In this document: one piece after another, positions 12,872 to 24,518 of the stretch | Position numbering within the stretch: position 1 is the first letter of the stretch | Layout: the number at the start of each line of letters is the position of its first letter | Assembly (NCBI GenBank): GCA_038098605.1 | Contig: JAZDUA010000291.1 | Location: 558,001-622,000, forward strand | DNA from: Gryllus longicercus | Taxonomy: Eukaryota; Arthropoda; Insecta; Orthoptera; Gryllidae | DNA: 64,000 nt | Direction: 5' to 3' | Position numbers and translations under genes: made by a program | The notes under the pieces: model-generated | The model's database searches: none | What the model saw: the letters and a program-made list of their open reading frames with translations, nothing else | What the model was told of the DNA's origin: nothing

Positions 12872-15502
12872 GTCGATCCCCCACTTGATCGATTTTCTGG
12901 GTCGATCCCTCACTTGATCGACTTGCTGGGTCGATCTCCCCACTTGATCGACTTGCTTGGTCGATCTTCGACTTGATCAATTTGCTGGGTCCATCCCCCA
13001 CTTGATCGACTTCCGGGTCGATCCGTCACTTAATCGATTTGCTGGGTCGATTCCCCACTTGATCGACTTGCTGGGTTGATCTCCGACTTCATCGACTAGC
13101 TAGGTCGATCTCCGACTTGATCGACTTGCTGGGTCGATCTCCCACTTTTTCGACTTGCTGGGTCGACCCCCCACTTGATCGACTTACTGGGCCGATTCCC
13201 CACTTGATCGACTTGCTGGGTAGATCTCCCACTAGATCGACATGATGGGTCGATCTCCCACTTGAACGACTTGCTGGGTCGATCTCCGACTTGATCGACT
13301 AGCTGGGTCGGTCTCCGACTTGATCAACTTGCTGGGTCAATCCCTCACTTGATCGACTTGCTGGATCGATCCCCACTTGATCGATTTGCTAGGTCAATCT
13401 CCGACTTGATCGACTCGCTGCGTCGATTCCCCAGGTGTTCGATTTGCTGGGTCGATCCCTCACTTGATCGACTTGCTAGGTCGATTTCTCACTTGATCGA
13501 CTTGCTGGCTCAACCCCTCACTTGATCGACTTGCTGGGTCGATCCCCCACTTGATCGATTTGCTGGGTCGATCCCTCACTTGATCGACTTACCGGGTCGA
13601 TCCCCCCACTTGATCGACTTCCTGGGCCGATCCCCCACTTGATCGACTTGCTGGGTCGATCCCCCACCTGATCGACTTCCTGGGTCGATCCCCCATTTGA
13701 TCGACCTGCTGGGTCGATCGCTCACTTGATCGACTTGCGTCAATCTCCCACTTTTTCGACTTGCTGCGTCGATTCCCCAGGTGTTCGATTTGCTGGCTCG
13801 ATTCCTCACTTGAACGACTTGCTGGGTCGATCCCGCACTTGATCGACTTGCTAGGTCGATCCCCCACTTGATCGACTTGCTGGGTCGGTCTCCGACTTGC
13901 TGGGTCGATCTCCGACTTGATCGACTTGCTGGGTGGTTCCCCCAGTTTTTCGACTAGCTGGGTCGATCCCCCACTTTTTCGGCTAGCTGGGTCGATCCCC
14001 CACTTTTTCGACTTGCTGGGCCGATCCCCCACTTTTTCGACTTGCTGGGTCGATCCTCCATTTGATCGACTTGCTGGGCCGATCACCCACTTGATCGACT
14101 TGCTGGGTAGATCTCCCACTAGATCGACTTGCGCGGGTCAATCTCCCACTTGATTGACTTGTTGGGTCGATCCCCCACTTGATCGACTTGCTGGGTCGAT
14201 CCCCCACTTGATCGACTTGCTGGGTCGATCGCTTACTTGATCGACTTGCTGCGTCAATCCCCTACTTTTTCGACTTGCTGGGTCGATCTTCCACTTTTTC
14301 GACTTGCTGGGTCGATCTTCCACTTTTTGACTTGCTGGGTCGATCCCCTACTTGATCGACTTGCTGAGCCGATCACCCACTTGATGGACTTGCTGGGTCG
14401 ATCTCCGACTTGATCGACTTGCTGGGTGGTTCCCCCACTTTTTCGACGAACTGGGTCGATCACCCACTTTTTCGACTAGCTGGTTCGATCCCCCACTTTT
14501 TCGACTAGCTGGGACGATCCCCCACTTTTTCGACTAGCTGGGTCGATCCCCCACTTTTTGACTTGCTGGGTCGATCCCCCACTTGATCGACTTGCTGGGT
14601 CGATCCCCCACTTGATCGACTTGCTGGGTCGATCCCCCACTTGATCGACTTGCTGGGTCGATCCCCCACTTGATCGACTTGCTGGGTCGATCCCCCACTT
14701 GATCGACTTGCTGGGTCGATCCCCCATTTGATCGACTTGCTGGGTCGATCGCTTACTTGATCGACTTGCTGCGTCAGTCCCCCACTTTCGACATGCTGGG
14801 TCGATCCCCTACTTGATCGACTTGCTGAGCTGATCACCCACTTAATCGATTTGCCTGGTAGATCTCGCACTAGATAGACTTGATGTGTCGATCTCCCACT
14901 TTTTCGACTAGCTGGGTCGATCCCCCACTTTTTCGACTAGCTGGGTCGATCCCCAACTTGATCGACTTGCTGGGTCGATCCCCCACTTGATCGACTTGCT
15001 GGGTCGATCCGTCACTTGATCGACTTGCTGGTTCGATCCCTCACTTGATCGACTGGCTGGGTCTATCTCCGACTTGATCGACTTGCTGGGCCAATCCCCC
15101 ACTTGATCGACTTGCTGGGCCAATCCCCCACTTGATCGACTTGCTGGGTCGATCCCTCACTTGACCGACTTGCTGGGTCGATCCCTCACTTGACCGACTT
15201 TCTGGGTCGATCCCTCACTTGACCGACTTGCTGGGTCGATCCCTCACTTGACCGACTTACTGGGTCGATCCGTCACTTGATCGAATTGCTGGGTCGATTT
15301 CTCACTTGGTGGACTTGCTGGGTCGATCTCCGACTTGATCAACTTGCTGGGTCAATCCCTCACTTGATCGACTTGCTGGGTCGATCCCTCACTTGATCGA
15401 TTTGCTGGGCCGATCCCTCACTTGATCGACTTGCTGGGTCGATCTCTTGATCGAATTGCTTGGTCGATCCGTCACTTGATCGACTTGCTGGGTCGATCTG
15501 AT
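12872..15502. repeat. 29-bp minisatellite array, about 90 units
   Basis: This is a continuous head-to-tail array. The commonest unit is GTCGATC-CCCCACTT-GATCGAC-TTGCTGG, 29 bp. The first and third blocks are perfect 7-bp inverted repeats around an 8-nt spacer, so each unit could form a hairpin. Units 14565-14740 are nearly identical; the edges are more diverged. Variant units (TTTTTCGAC in place of TTGATCGAC; CCCCAGGTGTTCGA; TCGATCGCTTAC) recur as blocks. The minus strand is open for up to 176 codons because three units encode a 29-residue repeat, but there is no start context, splicing or domain to suggest a gene. Confidence 0.95.
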
Positions 15503-17271
15503 CTAATAAATGAACCTTTTAGATTAGTGTGAGTGGAAAGGCCTTTAAGAAACATTGTTCGATTTTAAATCGTCTCTCTAAAGACAAATAGATTTTCAAA
15601 GAAATGTAGACACCAAAACCGAACTAAATGAAACAGTAGATAAATTATCGTACATTTACTGCTTATTGACATTCTGGACGTTATAAATGTTAACTCAAAT
15701 TGTTGAATATTTCTTGAGCCAGTATAAGCCTACAGAACATTTCCATCCACGACAGACTCACATTCTCATCCGCAAAAAATACAGACCGACGGACACAGCG
15801 CACACAGACCGACAGACACCGTCACACGGACCGACAGACACAGGCACACAGACCGACGGACAGAACATTCCCGTCCTTCCACTCGGCGAAACGAGGCAAG
15901 TGAGGGAGTCGGGGAAGGTTGCTCGACAAGTTATCGGCTGCGCTGCGCCGAAGGCGGTATCCGAGATGGACTTGTGACTACCGCACTCTCGAGCAAGCAA
16001 GCGAGCGCAACACTGGTGAAGGCCTAGTTCTGGTGAAGCTCGCCAACTCTACGTACGCGACAAGGGGGGAGACGAATTTTCATGACGCGAGCTGCAATTA
16101 CTGGTAACTTTGGGGAAAGTTTTATCTCGTAAACTGAAAGTAAATTATAATTTTGAATTTCTTGTTTATTTTTATGCATGTAGCCGCAGTTATCTACAGT
16201 GTAATTTTTGTTTTTATTATTATTATTTCTATTCACATTTATTCAAAAGCACCGAAATCAAGGTGTGACTGTGAGATCGAAGTCGCTAGGACAGACATGC
16301 AATACTTTCACAATCTCTGTTGTACAGACTAACAGGCAGATAAAAAGAGATAACACATCTTTTGTGACTGACCAACGTAATTTTTAAAGTTAGTACATGA
16401 TGTTTGTGACATGAAAAATGAGTGGTTGTCTCTGCTACTTCTTGCACTGAAGAGTGGTGCACTTTTATTGAAAGAAATGTTTACAAACACTCAATTCATT
16501 GACCATTTTGTACTTGAATTACAGTGCAGTATACTCTATAAATCGAAGTTTTTAGTACTTGAGATAGTACAATCTAAAAGACACTTTCACACTTCGCGGT
16601 CTCAACAAATTACTTTTGACGTTGAAAACCTGAAAAGTGTTCACACTAGTGTAACGATTTTTGACGCCTCATCTGTCGCAAGGCGGCAATTTGACAATAA
16701 TCTTTCTTGAATATTGAGGAAAATTCAATTACATTGCATAAATAAATATATTTCCAAAACTTCCAATTTTCCAAGACCACGACAAAATGGTCGAAACGTC
16801 GGCAAAACAGCCTTCGACGCGACCTCACCCGGACAGCCAAGATAATGCATTTTTATAAATTTGTCCGAAAGTACGAAAACATTTTTAAAATTAGCTTCGG
16901 ATTTATTTTACTTTTACTTATTTATTATACTTGGGAAAGAGATTCACCAGATGAACTCTTTAAAGCAGATAAACGTCGTTTTGAGATCAAAAATCGAGTT
17001 GTAGGATAAAAGAGCTCGTACGTATACTCCGCTCATTTTTTACGGTATTTGACAACGGGAGACCTTAGACCAAGGTGGAGTGACAACAGAAGACCTTAGA
17101 AGTAAAATATTTCTAAAATAAGATTTGAGGAGATGGAATAATGCTGATATTTACACAGTTCCTTTTTTAAAAAAATAGTTAAATATCGGAATCAATATTT
17201 TGAGTAATGCATCAATAAATTTTAAAATGGTATTCGAAAGAAGACGGAAATATGTGAAAAATATAGTTATG
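15503..17271. other. Intergenic, repeat-derived, no gene recognised
   Basis: It holds a short array of GACCGACGGACA/GACCGACAGACA words (15780-15865), a GC-rich tract (15870-16080) and AT-rich DNA. At 16775-16803 a GACC...GGTC stem is followed by GAAAC, as in repeats derived from Penelope-like elements. At 17048-17092 a short phrase ending AGACCTTAGA occurs twice. I see no coding exon. Confidence 0.5.
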
Positions 17272-17314
17272 TACTACTATTACAGACCGTTTACCTCGGT
17301 CTGCAATAGTAGTA
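17272..17314. repeat. Near-perfect 18-bp inverted repeat
   Basis: The arms 17272-17289 (TACTACTATTACAGACCG) and 17297-17314 pair with one mismatch around a 7-nt spacer. No other hairpin here is this tight apart from 42161-42207. It could be the end of a palindromic transposon or a cruciform-type repeat; the stem is too short for a standard pre-miRNA. Confidence 0.75.
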
Positions 17315-18316
17315 TAGAATCTCTAGTTTGATATCCGTGGAAAAATAGATTGAGATGCAAAGTGACGAACGCATAAACCGAGTGTGTGGCTTGCGTGTCC
17401 TGCAAGTACCGCCTCCTCCGACGGGGCTGGCCGCACGACGCCGCGCCTGGCCGTGCCACCGCGCTGACAGAGGGCCCACAACGGGCGGGTGGGTGACGCA
17501 ACAGCGCAGAAGGGGAAGTGGGGGGGGCGAGGTGTTTTCGTAAATTTCACTTTACGACACTCCTATTCGTCCGATTTGCATGATTGTCACGGCGTTGGAT
17601 TCAGGAAGCATGTCGCCATCGCGCTATAAGGCCACATTTTTAAATTTATTCTTGGAAGTTTGAGAACTAATTTCAAATTCGCGTTTTCGCTAGATTTTTG
17701 GAAAAAGGTCATCGTAGCGTATATTCTATTTTAAAAAGGCGTCAAATGCCGTTTACAAATCGAAAATCGGACCATTGGTTCAGACATCAGTAAATTCCCC
17801 TGTGATAGTGCTGCGATCTATTGAATTTTCCTACAAGTATTTTTCGGTGCATTTAACCTTACTGCTGCAAAGTGCCTGTCTCATCTGTGAAGAATGGTAG
17901 CCGCTTGTCTCTAAGCAGGATCTTCACCAAAATTCATATTTCCTGAACGATCCGAATGGATAGTTGACCCGAGCGACGGTGCCCCCTTCCCTTCCCCCTC
18001 CATTGCCCGCCAAAAATGTTTGAGGAAAAAATAGGATACGAGATTTTCAAATTTTCATGTTCATCATTAAATTGCCATAAAATTGTTATCACATTTATTC
18101 AATGTAATTACAGTTAAGCTCGTATTTGCAATACATAAACAGCATTGCGCTTTAATTTTTGACTTTGCCGTATACGTACGTATATACGTAGAATAGGGAA
18201 AGTTATGTAATGCTGCGGAAAATAGATTTCGAGATTTCAACGGGAATACACGTTTTGGTGTCCCCTGATACCGAAAAAGTTATTTTCAAAATGTCCGTCT
18301 GTGAACACCAGTATTG
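17315..18316. other. Intergenic, no gene recognised
   Basis: A GC-rich segment (17380-17540) is followed by mixed sequence that borders the truncated 3' end of the Helitron. A 14-bp palindrome, TATACGTACGTATA, lies near 18171. I see no coding exon. Confidence 0.45.
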
Positions 18317-20842
18317 TCAAAAATATGCGTAGGATATTTTCCACATTGGCTTGAGTGGAAGGCGAAACCCTCGAAAGCTTCGAACGAAAGCTTCGAACGC
18401 TCTTTGGAGAACATTTTCTTCAGTGAAGTATACACGTTGACCGTTTTCAAGATGTATTGCCAGATGTTGGACAGCAGGATCTCTTTCGTGGATGGGAAAG
18501 CTGAGAATATGCCAAATAGCTTCATTGCTGCTAATGTATCTGCCCATTTGGTATCGTGCTATTTCGTCATTTTTATTTATGTTTTGTACTTCAAATATGA
18601 CCAAATCACTGCCTTTGTTTACATATTTACAAATATACTTAATTGATTTAACAGAACTGCAAAGCTCAACATTGATATGAGCTTTGTAAGTTTTTGAAAG
18701 TAGTGGTGAGTATGGTACCACCCACTGAGTATCAAACTCAACTTGATTTGTAAAGTTCGGCAGTCGCATTGTAAATGTGTGGCCACCATTCTCAGTACTT
18801 CTGCGGCGATACATTGGATAACCATCAATATCCGTGATCGTGTCATTCGTATGCGGCTTTGGGAATTTTTTTTTCCATTTTCCATTTTCCATGCACGGTG
18901 ACGTCATGTTGAAAGCACCGCATGGCCCATGGATCATGTGTTTGGTGACAATATCAAATAATTCTTGATCAATTAATGGGTCTGGAATTTCGGCTGAAAT
19001 TATTTGATCGATTTCTTCAGGACGGATTATATCTTTAAGCCAAACCAAAATGTGGGCATGAGGCAAACCTCGCTTTTGCCACTCTATCGTATACAGCCAA
19101 CAACGTGTGATACCAAAAATTGAATATTTAACAATAAAATCAATTAAGGATTTCAATTTTTGTTTAAACACACGTGCAGTTAAATCATGACGATGAATGG
19201 CTTGTTGTCCTGGCAATAGTAAAGTTTGTATCTCTTCCCAATTCGGATTACATGTGAATGTAATAAATAAATCCGGTCGGCCGTAATGACGTACGTAAGT
19301 CATCGCATCTTGTATGTATTCCTGCATGTTCCGTGGACTGCCGATGTAGCTTGAAGGTAAAATGAAAGCATTACCGATGTCAATGGGATTTAAATTTCCA
19401 TCGATGTTTCCAGCAACAGCATCTCGTAAGTGAATATATTCTTCCGATTGTAGTTTTGCCTGGTTGAATCGAAGGAATCGCAAGCGTTCGCTTTCGACCT
19501 TAGCATACATATCAACAATGTATTGATGGAACAGCTGACGATATCGAAGGATATAATTGTCTTGATGTTGTCTAACCATTATTCGGTGTGCGTAGTAGTT
19601 CATTGAGCTAACTTTATTATTTCTGTAATCACCTAAAAAAATAAAAAATAAAATGCAATACGAAATTAAAATCTATACATACAGTAAGAAAGTAAATAGA
19701 TAATTGTCAAATTTACCGGTATTTGGATCATACTGTTTGATATTAAGGTGATATTCATCTTGTCCTTGCCAAAATATCAATGGACATTGTAGTGCGTCAT
19801 ATGAACGGTGTAGATCCGAAATCGTACTGACAGTGTTGTCTCGCCGTGTAATTTTTATAGATCTTTTGTCAACTGGATCACCAACCATGATAACAGCAAC
19901 CTCATCAACAGTTGGAGCGTTGAATCTACCAGCATGTTCACCTAATGGTACTTTGTCGGTTTTTATGACGATTTGATAATTGTCATTTTGCAGTCGTGGC
20001 GAAACTCTTTTGATCAATTGAATTAGTTGATTGTGATCTTCTAAAAAATTTTCCAATAATATCACAATTGCTCTTTCCTCTGCTTGTTCAATAAAATTAT
20101 ACAGGCACCGAGTCGTCACGCGCTCTTCACAATCGCCCATAAAATAAATTTGAAGAAATTTCGGATTGTTATCAGGCATTGGCATCAGTGATCCGATTTT
20201 ATGGTACACCTGGCCTTGAATTTTGAATGTAGTTTCAAAATTACGTCCATCGGATGCACGATCGCAAATTTTAGTTGCCCCAAATGACGTCATTTGGAAG
20301 CAAGAATTAAATTTGCGTATCTTACGCAAAAATAATTTGGAATCATCTGAATTGCCAGTAAGAAGGGATAATAAAGGCTCCGGCGGAGCGGGTAGAGGTG
20401 ACAGCACAACTTTTCCTGATGCGCAGCACATGCCGGCTGCTTCATTCCGAAATTTCAATGCCTGACAATATTGACATACTTTATCCATTACACCGATAGC
20501 AATTTTTGAATGCGCTGAGTAGTTAATATCTGGTGCATATTCAAAGGCAAGCCGAACGAATGATGCACGTGTTAATGAGCGGCTGATCCGTTGCCTTTGT
20601 CGATCTAGTACTCGTACTGTAGCTATGTTTCGTTCTCGTGCCGCTCTTGTTCTCGTAATATTCTGTTGCAGACGTTCGTCATGCTGTTCTTGAGATTCTT
20701 GTGCACGACTTTCTGCAGTCCTGATTCTTTGAGCTGCATTTCTTGTTTCGATTTGTTCTGGTAATTGCTGAGCTCTTTCAACACGTTTGCGTCGTGACCC
20801 TTTGCTGCTCGCGTTGTTGAGGTTAGATTTTTTCGGTGGCAT
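18317..20842 (-). pseudogene. Helitron Rep/helicase gene, truncated before the helicase
   Basis: The ORF starts at 20842 (MPPKKSNLNNASSKGSRRKR) and runs to 19717. It then crosses an 84-nt GT-AG intron (19716-19633) and resumes at 19632 as GDYRNNKVSSMNYYAHRIMV. The first exon has a basic Arg/Gln-rich start and the CQYCQALKFRNEAAGMCC zinc-finger-like motif. The second has the Helitron-like N domain (RPDLFITFTCNPNW), the HUH motif inside GLPHAHILVWL and the two-Tyr motif KYICKYVNKG. These are the rolling-circle nicking and joining residues. The frame ends at 18317 soon after ERDPAVQHLAIHLENGQRVY. A sequence change near 18390 replaces the usual continuation, so the C-terminal PIF1 helicase is absent and the element cannot be autonomous. 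The Rep part itself has no stops, so the copy is young or recently truncated. Confidence 0.88.
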
Positions 20843-21089
20843 TTGACTGAAAATAATAATTTAATCGTTTAAATATTAGAAAGAGGAACTGAAAAACATG
20901 TTATCATAGCACATTGAAATAATAAGTGCAAAAAAATTTTCAATGGAGGTTAAATAAAAATAATATAAAAATTTTTGTACAATTATTGAAAAAGTGTGGG
21001 GAGCTTTGTGCCATTTTCTCATTGATATATTAATTAACTTTTATAAAACTATGTGATATTACTTACATGTATAAATTGAAATTATTGTT

Positions 21090-21235
21090 CCTGTGCTCCT
21101 ACTGTGGCTATGTCTCGTTCTCCTGCTGCTCTTGTTCTTATGATATTCTCTTGAAGACGTTCGTTACACTGTTCTTGAGATTCTTGTGCATGGCCTTCTG
21201 CTGTCCTGATTCTTTGAGCTGATTTTTTACCATAG
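21090..21235 (-). mobile_element. Second, diverged Helitron fragment
   Basis: This stretch repeats the Helitron N-terminal coding region at about 20610-20745 in the same orientation, with scattered substitutions. Both contain the landmarks CTGTTCTTGAGATTCTTGTG and CTGATTCTTTGAGCTG. It stops at about 21226, where unrelated sequence starts. It therefore derives from a second Helitron copy upstream of the first. Confidence 0.7.
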
Positions 21236-21650
21236 CAGCGCCATCTATTGATTACTTACTCAACCCAGTCGAAAGGTATCGACATCTGTTAGAATCATTT
21301 GGAGTTAACAGATAATTATGACTGTCAAATAATAACAGACAAATAATTAGCAATAAATTAAAATTACGACTATAATTTGAGATTTAAACTATCCTATCTC
21401 TCAAGTTGGATCGAACTGCACATGGTGTGCGAATTTTATTACAATCGGTTAAGTGGTTTAGGAGTCCATTGAGGACAAACATTGTGACACGAGATTTATA
21501 TATATTAAGATAAGATAAGATAGATGCTATTCGTAGTTGTACTTGATCTTCACCAGAATCGCTAGCTGTATGCGTGCGCATCACTAACGACCCGAAAAAT
21601 GGCTGAGCACTTTGGAAGTTCACTGGAAGTTCTCTTCTCTTAGTATTCTT
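21236..21650. other. Probable Helitron-associated non-coding sequence
   Basis: No gene. It contains a GCGCCATCT word, a TAAGATAAGATAAGATAG run near 21507 and text reminiscent of the non-coding parts of non-autonomous Helitrons. I could not identify 5'-TC or 3'-CTRR termini with certainty. Confidence 0.3.
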
Positions 21651-21798
21651 CTTCTATAAAAAATAGGCCGATACTAGTAAGTGCCTATTGCTGTCAATTT
21701 TAGAGACAACAGGGCGAAAAAGGGGGACGCAGTTGGCAGGTGTGGCTGTCAGTTGTATCCCTCTGGTTGTAATTTGATTGCGCTGCAAAGTAAAGAGG

Positions 21799-24518
21799 AT
21801 GGCAGCTGTTGGAGAACCTCTAACTTTAGCGCGAGGTAAGGTATTGGATTTACAAAAAAGTGGGACAAGTTATGAATTAACCTGTAAAAGTGCGTTGGCA
21901 AAGAGTTAATAGGAGTGTTAATTTTTTTCTCTATATTTGTAGACGTGAAGCGTGCAATTGAGTTGTTGGAAAAACTACAAAAAAGTAATGTATCAATTTA
22001 GTAAACAATTTGACAGTAACTGAGTAAAATATTCGTAGGTAAATCATTTTGCTTTTCTGTTTTTAGGTGGTGAAGTTCCCACTACTAAACTTGCTGCACT
22101 TCAGAAAGTACTTCAGAGTGATTTTCTCAATGCTGTTCGTGAAGTTTATGAACACGTTTATGAAACTGTTGATATACAAGGGTCACAGGATATTAGAGCA
22201 TCAGCTACTGCAAAAGCTACCGTAGCAGCATTTGCTGCTAGTGAAGGCCATGCTCACCCGAGAGTTGTGGAATTGCCCAAGACAGAAGAAGGCCTGGGAT
22301 TCAATGTAATGGGTGGCAAGGAGCAGAACTCTCCAATATACATATCGCGTATTATTCCAGGAGGTGTTGCAGATCGACATGGAGGTCTAAAACGTGGTGA
22401 TCAACTGCTTTCTGTGAATGGAGTGGTTAGTAAAAATATATTTGTGTTGTAATTTATTGCAAGGCTCTCATTTGTTGTATGTATAACATGTGTATAATTC
22501 GTGTATATGTAATGTGTTTATATAATTTGTTTTTCCTTTCTACCCCTTTGCTTATCCTTCGAGGATTTACTAATTCTGATCACATTTGATGTATACTTAA
22601 AGTGCATGGTCTTTTTTTAGTGTGCATGTAAGTCACATTGAAACTGTTCAACAAACATTTTTGGGATGGTTTCTGCATGATTGAAACTCCTTGATCTATT
22701 TATTGAACATAATTATGAAACAATTGCATTTTCGCTCGAAATATTGTCATTGAAGTCGTCATAGAAAATTTAATATTACATTTTTATACAAACTATCTAA
22801 TGATTATGTTGATAGTCCTAGTTATTGGGCCAATTCTGATTTAAGACTCCAGTAGAATAACCAAAAGATCTGCTTTATTTTTATCAAAAAATTACAAGTA
22901 ATTGTGTACTGCAAATAACCCAATCAATTGAATGTTCAAATTTATAAACAATATTATTTAAGTACATTAGATTTGGCACAACTAAAATTTATAATGAACT
23001 GAAATTGAAGTTCTAAGGTATAGAACTTTATACGTATACATATACATTTTCAACTTATAAATTGTGATTTATTTTGATGATTACTCTGATATGCAACAAA
23101 CACAATGCCCATTTGTATCTCCTGTTTGTAAATTAGACAGTTAATTCTGTATAATAAATAAATTAATACCTCAACCTTTTTTACGGATATTTTCTTCCTT
23201 CCCACTCCATGTACTTCTTCTTTGCACAAATGGCATAAAATTTTAACCTGTTCAAGATTTCAATATTAATAAAAACATGGCAAATTTTAGAATTTAATAA
23301 ATTACAGGGAAACTTGGTTACTTGTCACAATTTCAATTTTTATTTTTTAAATTTGTTGTTGTAATTACTTCTCTTCAGTTCAGCTATAGTTTTGTTAAAA
23401 AAAATTGGCTTAATTTTTAATTAGACTTTCATTGACCACAGTTTCTAATGGAATTGTGCATATGTTCATCCTTGGGCAAATCTTGTTCATGTATTCACAA
23501 TGTTATTTAACTGTTTAAGGCAGGTAATCTTGGCTCTGATCAGATTAAAAGTTTATAATTTCTGATAAGGTCTATAATTTCGTGATTGAAACTGCATTTG
23601 ATGAGTGCCTATTCAATGTTAATTTATTTTAATTTAAACATAACTTAATGTGTTGTAAGGGATCTTGATGAAGAGTACCAGAATCAGAAATATGTACAAG
23701 AATTGGAAAATATCCACTAGAAATATTAAAATCAAAATTTTAAAGAAGAAAATACTCCTTTACATCTTTGCTTGTTTAAAATTGTGTGATGATTGTTAAA
23801 TACTTTTGTTTTTGAAATAGAAGAGAAGTAGATTTTAAACATGTTAAACATCATTATATATTTCATTCTTTTAATTGAAAGGGTCAAGGAAGATAGTAAT
23901 AAATGTTATTTAAATAAATAAATAAAAAAAAAAACCTTCGAATGTCTCTTAAAAACAAACATTTTAATTGAAATTTATAAACTACAGTAAGTGTGTGGGA
24001 AGCAGCAAAAATTGTAAACAAATAGAAAGATTTATCGGAAAAAGAAAAAAGTTTCCTCTGGCTGATAAAAATTACAGGCATGTAAGTTAGCTGTCTTGCT
24101 CCACCATTTCAAATTATCCACTTTTATTCTTTTTGTTCTTCTCGAATATAGTGGTATGGAATGACCTTGACAATTTTTTTTTTTTTTTTTGGTTTGTGAA
24201 ATGTTTCATTTGTTTCTAGTCTGTGGAAGGAGAAAATCATGAAAAGGCTGTTGAACTTCTGAAGCAAGCCCAAGGATCAGTAAAACTAGTTGTTCGATAT
24301 ACACCAAAAGTACTAGAGGAAATGGAAATGAGATTTGATAAACAACGAGCAGCTCGACGAAGACAATTTCAGTAAGTATATTTTTTCTTTCTTTTACTTT
24401 CTTGTTTTCTTTCTCTCTTTACTTTCTAGGATAGCATATAAGATTGATTTTAAAATATTTATTTGGAAAATTATACTTTGTAAATTTGTGTTATTGTAGG
24501 CACATAAATGATGAATGA
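21799..24518 (+). CDS. lin-7: LIN-7 / Veli polarity scaffold protein
   Basis: Exons 21799-21835, 21943-21984, 22067-22425, 24220-24371 and 24500-24518, all GT-AG, give 202 aa. The start is MAAVGEPLTLARDVKRAIEL, as in animal LIN-7. Residues about 10-65 form the L27 domain (LLEKLQKSGEVPTTKLAALQ, then VLQSDFLNAVREVYEHVY). Residues about 92-175 form the PDZ domain, with the carboxylate-binding loop GLGFNVMGG and the GDQLLSVNGVSVEGENHEKA strand-helix segment. A basic tail (KVLEEMEMRFDKQRAARRRQ) follows. In animals LIN-7 joins CASK and Mint through L27 and holds receptors and channels at basolateral or synaptic membranes. The last exon contributes only 19 nt and ends in HINDE. The length matches the family (about 195-230 aa). 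Confidence 0.96.

Noticed and set aside
13589..14870. Long minus-strand ORFs as a repeat-protein gene
   Set aside because: They arise from a 29-bp unit that lacks stops in all three frames; no start context, exon structure or domain.
12872..15502. CRISPR-like array of 29-bp palindromic repeats
   Set aside because: Units are directly contiguous with no unique spacers, there are no cas genes, and the genome is that of an animal.
19673..19716. Independent C-terminus KFDNYLFTFLLYV for the first Helitron exon
   Set aside because: These codons are intron: a GT-AG intron at 19716-19633 restores the frame into the Rep domain.
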